From assembly GCA_965243325.1 (NCBI GenBank), contig CBDEUQ010000003.1, forward strand, positions 2,108,001-2,172,000: a DNA stretch of 64,000 nt, written 5' to 3'. Shown here piece after piece: positions 32,990 through 41,654 of the stretch. The stretch is from JANQOH01 sp965243325. Its GTDB lineage: Bacteria > Pseudomonadota > Alphaproteobacteria > UBA7887. Each line of letters begins with the position of its first letter. Within the stretch, counting starts at the first letter, position 1. The notes beneath the pieces are model-generated. The model was given only the letters and a program-made list of their open reading frames with translations, was not told the origin of the DNA and searched no databases. The position numbers and the translations under genes are program-made.

Positions 32990-33213
32990 CGGCGGAGGAG
33001 ATGGCCCGGCTCAACGGTGTGCTCACCCGCGACGAGGCCGGATTGCCCGGATTGCGAATTCGTGACCTTCGGCATTCTTGAGCGTCCACCGCCGCCATGA
33101 ACGGCGTGGACATGGTGACCGTCGCAAAGCCCCTCCGTCATGTCGTTGTCGAGGCGGCGGAGAAGGTTGGCAATTTTGGCGCGGAGGCCATGGCATCGGC
33201 ACGGGAAACCTGA
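32986..33213 (+). pseudogene. Tyrosine recombinase C-terminal relic (first copy)
   Basis: The frame reads LTAEEMARLNGVLTRDEAGL then LRIRDLRHS, TGA, AST AAMNGVDMVTVAKPLRHVVV, and ends at TGA 33213. LRIRDLRHS holds the HxLRH-like arginine box. The TGA at 33079-33081 replaces the Trp of the usual RHSWAS. The catalytic tyrosine block is degraded. Roughly half of the domain between the two pieces has been deleted. The same tail recurs at 47692-47835 with the Trp intact. Confidence 0.65.
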
Positions 33214-33846
33214 TTCGATGTCGGCACGCAGGCTTTCCGGAGTCCGTCGCTCCGGTATCCGTGGCCTGCAACTTGACCTGGAGTACGCATGTCACTGTTG
33301 GTATCCGGCCTCGCGCTGTTCATCGCAATCCACCTGATACCGGGCGCTCCGCGATTGCGCGCCGCCTTGGTGGAGCGGTTGGGAGAGAAGCCCTATCGCG
33401 GCGCGTTCGGCGCGGTCGCGTTGCTCTCTCTGGTGGCCGTGGTGTGGGGCTTCTCGCGCTCCCCCTTTGAAGAGGTCTACGCGCCCCCGGCCTGGGGCCA
33501 CCAGGCATCGATGATCCTGGTGCCGTTCGCTCTGGTGCTGTTCGCTGCGGCCAACATGCCCACCCGCATACGAGCCGCGGTCCGCCATCCGATGCTGCTC
33601 GGGCTGCTGCTGTGGGCCTTCGCCCACCTCCTCTCCAATGGCGAAGTCCGCTCCGTCGTGCTGTTCGGCGGCTTCGCATTGTTCGCGGTGGTCGGAATTG
33701 TCAGCGCGGTAGCGCGAGGCAAGGGCCCGCCGAAGGAGCCGGTACCCCGTATCGCCATGGACATCGCTGCCGTCATCGCCGGCTTCGTTGTCGCCGCGCT
33801 CCTGGCGGGGCTTCACGGCACGCTCTTCGGTGTGCCGGTGATGTAA
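33070..33846 (+). repeat. Direct repeat, left copy (integrase tail plus nnrU)
   Basis: This 777-bp segment matches 47692-48469 with scattered substitutions and essentially no indels across nnrU. Similarity continues weakly past 33846 and reappears as the rsmD fragment at 33949-34013. The two copies are about 14.6 kb apart in direct orientation and bracket the island. Confidence 0.9.
33289..33846 (+). CDS. NnrU-family membrane protein (left copy)
   Basis: This 185-residue protein has about six membrane segments, beginning MSLLVSGLALFIAIHLIPG. The family markers are RLRAALVERLGEKPYRGAFG and WGHQASMILVPFALVLFAAA, then MPTRIRAAVRHPMLLGLLLW. NnrU proteins were named from nitrite/nitric-oxide reductase regulation loci and are linked to denitrification or respiration; their mechanism is unknown. 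It is about 97-98% identical to the copy at 47912. The start ATG 33289 is shared by both copies. It stands here without its normal rsmD neighbour, so this is probably the duplicated copy. Confidence 0.88.
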   Translation: MSLLVSGLALFIAIHLIPGAPRLRAALVERLGEKPYRGAFGAVALLSLVAVVWGFSRSPFEEVYAPPAWGHQASMILVPFALVLFAAANMPTRIRAAVRHPMLLGLLLWAFAHLLSNGEVRSVVLFGGFALFAVVGIVSAVARGKGPPKEPVPRIAMDIAAVIAGFVVAALLAGLHGTLFGVPVM

Positions 33847-33948
33847 TGTCATCCGGGAGTGGCGACACGTCGCGGCCGGCACAGGGAGTGCGCTCGCCAA
33901 TCCCTCCCTCCGGCACCGCATTCGGGACGACCGTTCGCGGCGGCGTTT

Positions 33949-34013
33949 GCGCCGCCAGCCCGCGCGCCGAAAGATTCGCGCGAATGACGGCGACCGCGCT
34001 CGCCTCGCCGATG
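33949..34013 (-). pseudogene. rsmD internal fragment
   Basis: About 65 bp match 48841-48908 inside the intact rsmD (minus-strand translation AVAVIRANLSARGLAAQ against AVAVIRANLAALGLAAQ). Everything else of rsmD is missing here. It shows that the duplicated segment extended from nnrU into rsmD before being trimmed, so the direction of duplication was from the 48-kb locus. Confidence 0.7.
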
Positions 34014-34034
34014 CGGCGGAGAAGGTTTGAGCGA

Positions 34035-34136
34035 TCACCGCCGCGGCGACGGCAAGTCGACGCCCACGACCGGCAACGCATCGACAATGGCACCGCTGCG
34101 CTCCGGGTCGCGGAGCACGTCGAAAGCGCGGATCAA
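34035..34136 (-). pseudogene. Possible truncated ArsR-type regulator
   Basis: From TTG 34136, overlapping the stop of the SRPBCC gene, the frame reads MIRAFDVLRDPERSGAIVDA and ends after 33 codons in VGVDLPSPRR. The opening resembles the start of ArsR regulators (F..L.DP.RR.IL), which often pair with SRPBCC genes. The rest would have been replaced at the junction with the rsmD fragment. The assignment is tentative. Confidence 0.3.
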
Positions 34137-34774
34137 TCCGGTGCGACCGCCTCGCCCGTGTAAAAGGCCGCCGTACGCCGCGCCGCTGCACGCGCAACGT
34201 CAGGGTCCGTTCCCGCCGCCTCGGCCGCCTGGCCCCACGCCGCGCTGCTGCCGACGATGAGCGCCCTTCCGTCACGGGTCGTGTGGAACGTCGCCGCGTC
34301 CAGCTTGCGTTCGTCCGGCCGCGCAAGGTGCAGTTCCATCCCCAGCAAGCCCATCTCCCAGCCGACGCCGACGGCACCGGGACCGAACTCGTGCCAGTGG
34401 TCGGACAGCAGCGCGGTATGCGTAATCGCAAGGCGCGAGCGGCCGGCACCCTCGTTGCACAGACGCGCCTCTACCCAGCTCACGTCATCGCCGAACTCCC
34501 ACGTCAGCCCGAGATACGAGGGAGGCTCGCAGTGTGTGATCGTCCCGCCCGCGTTTCCCTCCAGCTGGTAGCGACCGCCGGGTTCGAGTCGGCCGCTGAC
34601 CGGCAGGAACCAGCGCGGGATTCGTTCCGCGCTCGTCACGGCGTCCCAGAGGTCCTCCACCGTCGTCGCGTAGCTGCGGGCGAGGGTAACCGCGCGCGCG
34701 GCCCGTCCCCCGCGCTCCAGGGACGACACCGTACGCTCCACCGCGGCGAGGATGCGTCCTACATCCAGGTCCAT
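34133..34774 (-). CDS. SRPBCC (AHSA1-like) domain protein
   Basis: This 213-residue protein has the START/SRPBCC fold pattern: LARSYATTVEDLWDAVTSAE (about 31-50), IPRWFLPVSGRLEPGGRYQL, then EPPSYLGLTWEFGDDVSWVE and a closing helix GVGWEMGLLGMELHLARPDE. These proteins bind hydrophobic ligands or act as Hsp90 co-chaperone-like AHSA1 homologues. Here the ligand is unknown. A 33-codon ArsR-like stub overlaps its stop, as expected for a regulator/SRPBCC operon that has lost its regulator. Confidence 0.85.
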   Translation of the reverse strand: MDLDVGRILAAVERTVSSLERGGRAARAVTLARSYATTVEDLWDAVTSAERIPRWFLPVSGRLEPGGRYQLEGNAGGTITHCEPPSYLGLTWEFGDDVSWVEARLCNEGAGRSRLAITHTALLSDHWHEFGPGAVGVGWEMGLLGMELHLARPDERKLDAATFHTTRDGRALIVGSSAAWGQAAEAAGTDPDVARAAARRTAAFYTGEAVAPD

Positions 34775-35033
34775 GGCCCCTCCGTTTCGTAAGGCAGGCG
34801 ACTATTCGAATGGCGATCATATAGTTTGCACCACCACCAATGCCGCGCGAGACGATCGTGTTGCCAATCAAAGTCCACCGTGTCTGCGATCTCAGCGCGT
34901 TCACGGGACCTTCCCACTATGCGTTCATCATGCTCAAGACATACGATGCCCCCTCGGGAGCGGAGCCGGTCAAGCCCTATCTCAAACCCGACGGGCCGAA
35001 GTGCGGTCTCGAATTTCATGCAGGGAACGCAAG

Positions 35034-36482
35034 ATGTCAGAAATCCACTACAAGTCGGCTACCGAGCTGATGGCGCTGCTCGATGCGCGGGAGATCGGTG
35101 CCCGGGAACTGCTCAATCACTTTTTCGACCGCATCGAGCGGCACAATCCGGCGATCAACGCCATCGTCTGGCAGGACGCGGAGCGTGCGCTATCGGAGGC
35201 CGACGCTTCGGACCGGCGGCGCGCCGCGGGGGAGGAGACCGGTCCACTGGACGGCCTGCCGATTACGGTTAAGGAAAGCTTCGACCTTGCGGGTGCGCCC
35301 ACGACCTGGGGCGTTCCGGAATACAGAGGCAACATCGCGGCTGCGGATTCGGCCGTGGTCGAAAAGTACCGCGGCGCCGGCGCCGTGGTGTTCGGCAAGA
35401 CGAACGTTCCGTTGATGCTGGGAGACTGGCAGAGCTTCAACGCGATCTACGGCACCACCAACAATCCCTGGGACAGGACCCGCACGCCAGGCGGCTCCTC
35501 CGGCGGTTCGACGGCGGCGCTGGCCACGGGGCTGACGGGGTTGGATGCCGGTACGGATATCGGCGCCTCGATCCGCAACCCGGCGCATTACTGCGGGGTC
35601 TTTGGCCACAAGCCGACCTGGGATATCGTCCCGAGGCGCGGGCATGCGCTGCCGGGAGACCGAGCCCCCACCGACATCTCCGTCGCCGGCCCCCTGGCTC
35701 GGTCGGCTGCGGACCTGAAGCTGGCCTTAGGCCTCCTGGCTACCGCCGACGGCCCCGCCGGACGGGCATGGCGATTGACGCTGCCGCCGCCGCGTCGTCA
35801 AACCCTTCACGAATACCGCGTCGGCGTCCTGCTGAGCGATCCACAGGCCGAGGTGGAGCAATCCTGTCAGGACGCCATCGCCGCGCTCGCCCAGTGGCTG
35901 GAAGGCGAAGGTGCGATTGTCGAGATCGGTGCGAAGCCCGATTTCCCTACCGGGGAGGCGATGGAAGTTTACACCATGCTACTGCGCGCCGCGACCTCCA
36001 AGCGGATGAGCGACGATCAGATCGCTCAAGCACGCGAGGACCTAAACTGCCTGCCGGCGGACGCGACTCCCTATCGCCGCCGGATGCTGGAAGCTCAGAC
36101 CATGCCGCACCGGGACTGGCTCTGGTGGAACGAGCGCCGCCACGCGCTCATGGTCGGCTGGGAAGAGTGGTTCGAGACCTACGATCTGCTGCTTTGTCCC
36201 GCGGCGTCCTCGCCAGCCTTCCCCCACGATCAAGCGGGTGAGCGCCACGACCGGACAATCACCGTCAACGGCAAGGTCCAGCCCGTCGTCGATCAACTCT
36301 TCTGGGCCGGCTACTCCTGTGGATACTACCTGCCCTCGACCGTCGCACCGATCGGACTGGTGAACGGCCTCCCCGTCGGCATCCAGATCGTCGGATCCCA
36401 GTACGACGACCTGACCTGCCTGCATCTGGCGGCGCTGATCGAGGAGGGGTACTACCGGTTCGTGCCACCGCCCGGATATTGA
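35034..36482 (+). CDS. Amidase signature family enzyme
   Basis: This protein has 482 residues from ATG 35034; longer upstream frames contain no family sequence. The Ser-cisSer-Lys triad is present: the Lys in LPITVKESFDLAG (about 78), and the Ser residues in TPGGSSGGSTAALATG (about 155) and GTDIGASIRNPAHYCGVFGH (about 178). It hydrolyses an amide to acid and ammonia. GTDIGASIR rather than GSDIGGSIR is shared by a subgroup of aryl/aliphatic amidases. The 259 bp upstream contain no gene I can support. The integrase repeat begins 90 bp after its stop. Confidence 0.92.
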   Translation: MSEIHYKSATELMALLDAREIGARELLNHFFDRIERHNPAINAIVWQDAERALSEADASDRRRAAGEETGPLDGLPITVKESFDLAGAPTTWGVPEYRGNIAAADSAVVEKYRGAGAVVFGKTNVPLMLGDWQSFNAIYGTTNNPWDRTRTPGGSSGGSTAALATGLTGLDAGTDIGASIRNPAHYCGVFGHKPTWDIVPRRGHALPGDRAPTDISVAGPLARSAADLKLALGLLATADGPAGRAWRLTLPPPRRQTLHEYRVGVLLSDPQAEVEQSCQDAIAALAQWLEGEGAIVEIGAKPDFPTGEAMEVYTMLLRAATSKRMSDDQIAQAREDLNCLPADATPYRRRMLEAQTMPHRDWLWWNERRHALMVGWEEWFETYDLLLCPAASSPAFPHDQAGERHDRTITVNGKVQPVVDQLFWAGYSCGYYLPSTVAPIGLVNGLPVGIQIVGSQYDDLTCLHLAALIEEGYYRFVPPPGY

Positions 36483-36571
36483 AGGGGAATTACATACCAA
36501 GGTGCGAAGCGGCGTGTGTTGGATGCCGATTGCGGCAGTCTTGTTGGGGCCATTCTCGATGAGGCCCACAT

Positions 36572-37549
36572 CACCGTGGCGAACGCGTCTGGAAGATCGT
36601 TGGCGATGCCGACGCGTTGGATATTGGCGAGGCGCGGTCCATGGCCGAGGCCATGCTCGCCTCGATCCGCCGCGGCGAGGCCGCCCCGCCCAGATCCGGG
36701 GAGGCGCTCTTCGAGGCCGTCGCCGCGACCATGTTCCGGCAGCACGAGCGCCTCTGGAAGCCGCGCTCGCTTAACGTGAACGGGTACTATCTCAAGAACC
36801 AACTTCTGCCGCACTTCGCCGGACGCCCGGTCGCGGACATCGACAGCCGGGAAGTGCGCAACTGGTTCGCCTCGCTGGCGGCCACGCCGGTCGCGGCGGA
36901 CAGGTCGATGCCCATCCTCTCCGTCATCATGCGGGAAGCGGAACGGGTGGGCCTGCGCCCGGAGGGCTCCAACCCCTGCCGCGGCATCAAGCGATACCGC
37001 CGGAAGGGCCGCGAGCGGTTCCTGTCCGACGAGGAAATCCGCAGGCTGTCGGCGGTGCTGTCCGAACAGGCGGAACGTCGGCCTTCCGAGGTCGCCGCCG
37101 TCCGCCTGCTCCTGCTGACCGGATGCCGCAAGAGCGAGATCCTGACGCTGCACCGGTCCGACTACCGCGAGGGCCACCTGTTCCTCCGCGACTCCAAGAC
37201 GGCACCCCGCACCGTCTGGCTGTCGGAGCCCGCGCGGGCAATCCTCGACCGGTTGCCATGGGCCGGCCGGTGGATGTTTCCCGCGGCGCGCGGCGGCGGG
37301 CCCCGAAACGTGAATTGGCTCGACCGCTTCTGGCGGGATGTCCGCGCCGAGGCGGGGATCGAGAACGTCCGCATTCACGACCTCCGCCATACGCACGCCA
37401 GCATCGCGCTGAGACAGGGTGCGACGGTGCTCGCCATCGGCAGGCTGCTCGGCCATGCCGATCCCAGGACCACCCTCAAATATGCCCATCCCGCCGACGC
37501 GATGATCGCCGCTGCCGCGGAGACCGTCGGAAACGTGCTCGGGAGCTGA
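36572..37549 (+). pseudogene. Tyrosine recombinase 1, left copy, N-terminus missing
   Basis: The frame is open from just after a TGA at 36560 and runs to the stop at 37549. Compared with the intact 373-residue recombinase at 41655 it lacks the first about 48 residues (the DUF4102 arm-binding start). The remaining sequence keeps the catalytic set (GCRKSE, HDLRHTHAS, GRLLGHADP, KYAHP). Translation could start at TTG 36617, giving 310 residues. Without the N-terminal domain it is unlikely to be functional as an integrase, though it might bind core sites. Confidence 0.75.
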
Positions 37550-37878
37550 GCCATGCCTGCCAGCGATCGAAGGAAGCTCACTGACGCCGCCATCGGGCGG
37601 CTCCGCCCCGGCGAGCGGGAATATACCGTCTGGGACAGATCCGTGCCCGGCCTCGGGGTCCGCATGCGCCCGACCGGCGCGAAGACCTACGTTCTGCTGG
37701 AGGAGATCGGAGGACGCACGAAGCGGATTTCGCTCGGGCCGGTCTCGACGTTGGCGGTGGCGGAAGCGCGGCGGGCGTGTCATGAGCGCCGGGCCAGACC
37801 CGGGATGGCGGGGGCCGACATTCCGGCGCGTGCCGTCCCGCAGTTGCGGGATTTCGTCGAAGGCGAATGGAAGGCGGC
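36572..37878 (+). repeat. Duplicated recombinase segment, left copy
   Basis: This segment aligns with 41799-43105 at a constant offset of 5227 bp without indels (1307 bp). Most of it differs by single substitutions, but a patch at about 36690-36815 differs at roughly one in four bases. Flanks to both sides are unrelated: amidase-proximal sequence on the left, and TGACCC against CATTTC-type sequence on the right. Confidence 0.9.
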
Positions 37879-37882
37879 TTGA
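37553..37882 (+). pseudogene. Tyrosine recombinase 2, left copy, N-terminal stub
   Basis: 109 codons from ATG 37553, four bases after the first recombinase's stop, encode the DUF4102 N-terminal domain (KLTDAAIGRLRPGEREYTVW, then RTKRISLGPVSTLAVAEARR). The frame ends at EGEWKAA followed by TGA, where the copy at 43098 continues. The core-binding and catalytic domains are missing, so the gene is a remnant cut at the right end of the duplicated block. Confidence 0.75.
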
Positions 37883-38243
37883 CCCCGTGGGCCCACAGGC
37901 CCCTCCCACGTGCGGGCCGCCGCCAGCCGCGCCGAAGGCGCGTCGTCCCGCGCGCGGGGCCCTCCCGTGGACTACGGGGACAAGCTACCGCCGTGCCAAT
38001 GGTACATTTTTACGCCGCCGCGCCAGCGCATATTCCCCCCGCCGTTGACAACGCGGAATGGAGAGACCGCTCAACCGATGCGCCGGCTCCACGGCTCGTG
38101 CGAGTCGGCAGGGTAGTGCGGGACTTTGCCGCGTGATCGCGCAAGACTTCCACCGGAATGAGTGCGGGCAATGTTGACAGCCGCCGCCATCCGACGTATC
38201 CGCTCTACCAATCAAACACGACGGCATCCATCTCGCCTCGACC
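37883..38243. other. Gene-free stretch between recombinase stub and next gene
   Basis: No gene is seen. Around 37990-38060 two spaced units TGGTACATTTTTACGCCGCC and CAGCGCATATTCCCCCCGCC resemble the repeated terminal units of IS21-group elements; this is weak. A D-arm-like GGTAGAGC on the minus strand near 38200 does not extend into a foldable tRNA. Confidence 0.25.
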
Positions 38244-39029
38244 GTGACCAAGCTCGGCCCGGAGTGCGCCGGCATGGTGGTGGTCGGAGGCTCGCACGGG
38301 GGAGCGTATCCGGGTTACCTCGCCGCGAAGGCCCGCGCCTGCGCGGTCATTCTGAACGACGCCGGTATCGGCAAGGATGACGCCGGCATCGGCTGCCTCG
38401 GCTACTGCGACGCGCTGGGCATGGCAGCCGCGACCGTCTCGCACATGTCGGCCCGAATCGCCGACGCCGAGGACACGATTTCCAACGGCATCGTCTCGCG
38501 CGTGAACGACACCGCGCGGGCCGCGGGCTGCCGGGAGGGAATGTCCTGCCTCGATGCGGCCCTCGCACTGCGCGATGCATCACCGCCGGACACCTCGCCC
38601 GAGTACGCGGAAGCCCGCAGCATCGCTGGCCATACCCCGGCGGGGCTTCGTCTCGTGTGCCTGGATTCGAGCTCCCTCGTCGCACAAGGCGAGGACGATG
38701 GACACATCGTGCTTTGCGGTTCGCACGGGGGGCTTGTCGCCAACCAGCCCCATCTCGCGCTCCAGGTGAACGCCGCCGCCGCATTCTTCAACGACGCCGG
38801 CATCGGCAAGAACGGCGCCGGTATCACCCGCTTGCCGACCCTCGATGCACGCGGCATCGCCGCCGCTACCGTCGCCGCGATGAGCGCCCGAATCGGCGAT
38901 GGTCGCTCGACGTACGAAGACGGAATCGTGAGCTGCGTCAACGAGACCGCACAGGCGGCAGGCATCGTGCCGGGCATGCCGGCCCGCGAGGCGACGACCC
39001 GAATTGCAAGACCAGTCGGCGGAGCTTGA
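38244..39029 (+). CDS. Unknown protein with two tandem 115-residue units (GSHGG/NDAGIGK motif)
   Basis: This protein has 261 residues from GTG 38244, the only start in frame; homologous-looking codons before it (IKHDGIHLAST) suggest the native start may be lost. Each half repeats the same pattern: VVVGGSHGGAYPGYLAAKA, LNDAGIGKDDAGIGCLGYCD, AAATVSHMSARIADAEDT, and SNGIVSRVNDTARAAG. The second half repeats it from about residue 152 with CGSHGGLVANQPHLAL, FNDAGIGKNGAGITRL and AAATVAAMSARIGDG. The halves are about 45% alike. No cofactor site, signal or membrane segment is visible. It precedes the dehydrogenase E1 genes by 290 bp. I do not recognise a named family. Confidence 0.75.
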   Translation: MTKLGPECAGMVVVGGSHGGAYPGYLAAKARACAVILNDAGIGKDDAGIGCLGYCDALGMAAATVSHMSARIADAEDTISNGIVSRVNDTARAAGCREGMSCLDAALALRDASPPDTSPEYAEARSIAGHTPAGLRLVCLDSSSLVAQGEDDGHIVLCGSHGGLVANQPHLALQVNAAAAFFNDAGIGKNGAGITRLPTLDARGIAAATVAAMSARIGDGRSTYEDGIVSCVNETAQAAGIVPGMPAREATTRIARPVGGA

Positions 39030-39320
39030 ACCAGGACTTCCAACCTGCGGATTTCGGGGAAGTGACGAACATCCGCATCCGTGATCGGCTGACGAGCTTG
39101 CCGAGGAGAATCCTTTCGAAAACCCATGGATTCCCGTCTTCGCCGGAATCCATACGGCCTTGACCGAACTCGATTGCGAACTTCCGTCGACAGTGCGGTC
39201 CAGCCATGCACGGCATGACCGTCCTCGGCAACGGCCGCCATTGCGTGCGAAGCTGTTTCCCCACATTGCGAACACCGACTTCATCCGACCCCTGAACCCC
39301 GACTCCGGAGGCCCGTGCGC

Positions 39321-40331
39321 GTGCATCGCTCCAACATCGACACCGAGCGCCTGACCAACCACTTCCGCAACATGTGCCGCGTGCGCGCCTTCGAGGAATC
39401 GGCGCTCGCGGCGCTCGAGGACGGACTCGTTCCCGGCGCGCTGCATCCGTCAATCGGCCAGGAGGCATGCGCGTCGGGCGTGTGCGCGAATCTCGAACGC
39501 GACGATCTGCTGCTCTCCACCCACCGCGGTCACGGCCATACCCTGGTGAAGGGCGCCGACCCCGAGGCGATGATGCGCGAGCTGCTCGGGCGCGAGGGGG
39601 GATGCTGCGGCGGGAAAGGCGGCTCGATGCACATCGCCGATTTCGGCGTCGGAATGCTCGGCGCCAACGGTGTCGTCGGAGCCAACATCGGCATTGCGGC
39701 GGGTGCGGCCCACGCGATGAAGCTGCTCGGCGGCTCACGCATCGTCACCTGCATCTTCGGCGATGGGGCAGTCAACCGAGGCCCCTTCCTCGAAGGCCTG
39801 AACTGGGCCCGCATCTTCGACCTTCCGGCGCTCTTCGTGTGCGAGGACAACGCGTTTGCCGCGACCACGCGCACCGGCGCCGTCACCGGCGGCGCCGGAC
39901 CCGGTGCGCGGGCCGAGAGTCTCGGCATCCCCTCGACCGAGGTCGACGGCAACGACGTGCAGTGCATCGACGAAGCGGTGCGCGAGCTCGTGCAGTCCAT
40001 ACGTGACGGCGGCGGGCCGCGCTTCCTGCATGCGAAGACCTACCGGCTCACCGGCCACACCGCGACGGATCCGGACGTGTATCGGGAGCGGGACGAGGTG
40101 GACGCGCAGTGGAGGATGGATCCGATCGCGCGCTGCGGAGCGGCGCTGGAAGCGGCGGGGGTGGCATCGGAGACGCTCGACGCGATTCGCGACGCTGCGA
40201 CGAACGAGATGAACGCGGTGCTCGATGCGGCAAGGGCGGCGCCTTGGCCGGACGCCTCGCACGCGTTCACGGACGTTCAGGATGTCGGCGCCCCGGTGGC
40301 ATCGGAGCCAGTGCACGGAGCGTTCTCGTGA
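39321..40331 (+). CDS. 2-oxoacid dehydrogenase E1 component, alpha subunit (AcoA/PdhA-like)
   Basis: GTG 39321 is chosen over GTG 39315 because GGAGG at 39307-39311 is then 9 bp away; 336 residues. The TPP motif is complete: CIFGDGAVNRGPFLEGLNWA (about 145-165) through CEDNAFAATTRT with the closing Asn. Other family marks are RVRAFEE, THRGHGHTLVKGAD, GGKGGSMHIADFG and the phosphorylation-loop-like YRLTGHTATDPDVYRERDEV. It decarboxylates a 2-oxoacid or acetoin with thiamine diphosphate. It forms an alpha2beta2 with the next gene, whose start overlaps its stop. No E2 or E3 gene lies nearby. Confidence 0.92.
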   Translation: MHRSNIDTERLTNHFRNMCRVRAFEESALAALEDGLVPGALHPSIGQEACASGVCANLERDDLLLSTHRGHGHTLVKGADPEAMMRELLGREGGCCGGKGGSMHIADFGVGMLGANGVVGANIGIAAGAAHAMKLLGGSRIVTCIFGDGAVNRGPFLEGLNWARIFDLPALFVCEDNAFAATTRTGAVTGGAGPGARAESLGIPSTEVDGNDVQCIDEAVRELVQSIRDGGGPRFLHAKTYRLTGHTATDPDVYRERDEVDAQWRMDPIARCGAALEAAGVASETLDAIRDAATNEMNAVLDAARAAPWPDASHAFTDVQDVGAPVASEPVHGAFS

Positions 40332-41302
40332 GCACCATGAGCTATCTCGAGGCGGGCAAGGCGGCGCTCGCCGAGGAGATGCGAGGTGATTCCCGGGTGT
40401 GGGCGCTCGGCGAAGACCTCGGTCGCGGCGGCGTCTTCGGCCAGTATCGGGGGCTGGCCGAAGAGTTCGGACCGGCCCGCATCGTCGATACGCCGATCTC
40501 GGAGGCCGCGATCATGGGCAGCGCGGTCGGCGCCGCTCTGGCCGGCACCCGCCCGGTGGTGGAGATGCGGTTCTCGGACTTCGCACTCTGCGCAATCGAC
40601 GAACTGGTGAACCAGGCCGCCAAGGCCCGCTACATGTTCGGCGGCCAGTCGAAGGTACCGCTCGTGGCCCGCGAGCCGGTCGGCATGTGGCGTTCGTCCG
40701 CGGCGCAGCATTCCCAGTCCCTGGAGGCCTGGTACACGCACATCCCGGGCCTCGTCGTGGTCATGCCGTCGACCGCGGCCGACAACAAGGGACTGCTCAA
40801 GTCCGCGATCCGCTGCGACGATCCCGTGGTCTACATGGAGCACAAGGATCTCTGGGGCCTCGAAGGCGAGGTCCCGCGCGAGGACGATTACGTCGTGCCG
40901 CTCGGGACGGCGAACGTCGTGCTCGGAGGCGACGACGTCACCATCGTGACCTGGTCGAAGACGGTGCACGCGGCGGTCGAGGCAGCCCGCTCGCTCGCCG
41001 GGACCGGCATCGCGGCGGAGGTCATCGACCTTCGCACCCTCTGGCCGTGGGACACGGAGGCGGTCTACGCCTCGGTGTGGAAGACCGGCCGGCTCGTCAT
41101 CGCCCACGAGGCGGTCACGGTCTCGGGTTTCGGGGCGGAGATTGCGGCGAGTGTGGGGGAGGAATGCTTCGGGGGGCTGCGGGCTCCGATCCGGCGCCTC
41201 GGCTCGCCCCGCGCACAGATCGCCTATGCGCCGCCGCTCGAGGACCTGCTCCGGGTAGACGCAGGCGCGATCGCTACCGCCGCCGCATCGCTCATCCGGT
41301 AG
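40328..41302 (+). CDS. 2-oxoacid dehydrogenase E1 component, beta subunit (AcoB/PdhB-like)
   Basis: GTG 40328 overlaps the alpha stop (GTGA); ATG 40337 is an alternative start. It has 324 residues. Family features are VWALGEDLGRGGVFGQYRGL, RIVDTPISEAAIMGSAVGAA (the conserved TPP-interacting Glu), MRFSDFALCAIDELVNQAAK, and the C-terminal EVIDLRTLWPWDTEAV. Lipoyl-E2 docking is implied by family only. The pair could oxidise acetoin, pyruvate or another 2-oxoacid; without E2 it may couple to an E2 encoded elsewhere. The gene ends 352 bp before the recombinase pair. Confidence 0.92.
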   Translation: MSTMSYLEAGKAALAEEMRGDSRVWALGEDLGRGGVFGQYRGLAEEFGPARIVDTPISEAAIMGSAVGAALAGTRPVVEMRFSDFALCAIDELVNQAAKARYMFGGQSKVPLVAREPVGMWRSSAAQHSQSLEAWYTHIPGLVVVMPSTAADNKGLLKSAIRCDDPVVYMEHKDLWGLEGEVPREDDYVVPLGTANVVLGGDDVTIVTWSKTVHAAVEAARSLAGTGIAAEVIDLRTLWPWDTEAVYASVWKTGRLVIAHEAVTVSGFGAEIAASVGEECFGGLRAPIRRLGSPRAQIAYAPPLEDLLRVDAGAIATAAASLIR

Positions 41303-41564
41303 GCTCGAGAACAATCCGGAGAATTTGCCGGGAGCGCCGCCCGGCTCGGGCCATGATGTCGGCTTACGCCTGCGGCCAAGCCGACCTGCGGGGCTGCGCC
41401 GAGTGGACACGATTGCCGCCGATTCATTGCGAGCGCTCCTCACCGAAGCCGGTCCCCGGACGCTCGCGATTGATCGTCGCCGCCATCGGCGCCATGACCA
41501 ATCCATCGCCGATCAAGGTGGAATCACCGGATCGCGCACCTTGCGGTGCTAACCCTCTGAAAAC

Positions 41565-41654
41565 AGGGACATTTTTTCTCCCCAATCGAGTTGCAGAAGG
41601 GCGGAATCGCCAACGTTTCCTTCCCCGGCTGCAACCGCAGCCGGGAGAAATGGG
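41565..41654 (+). other. Leader of the intact recombinase, conserved in the 19-kb relic
   Basis: The 90 bp before the recombinase ATG include ACATTTTTTCTCCCC (about 41569), GGCTGCAACCGCAGCCGGGA (a GGCTGC..GCAGCC inverted repeat at 41628-41643) and a ribosome site. The same order is preserved upstream of the decayed copy at 19083-19185 on the minus strand. Conservation outside the coding part suggests an attachment site or promoter. Upstream, 41303-41564 holds no gene. Confidence 0.5.

Noticed and set aside
33870..34020. A possible second functional rsmD at the left nnrU copy.
   Set aside because: Only about 65 bp match the intact gene. SAM motif I and DPPYG are missing.
37980..38060. IS21-like terminal repeats (TGGTACATTTTTACGCCGCC and a second unit).
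   Set aside because: Only two imperfect units are present and there is no istA/istB relic nearby. Kept as a weak note inside the gene-free stretch rather than as a mobile element.
38150..38225. A D-arm-like GGTAGAGC on the minus strand near 38200 next to recombinase remnants, suggesting a tRNA attachment site.
   Set aside because: No matching acceptor stem, anticodon arm or T-arm could be found around it. No complete tRNA is visible in the window.
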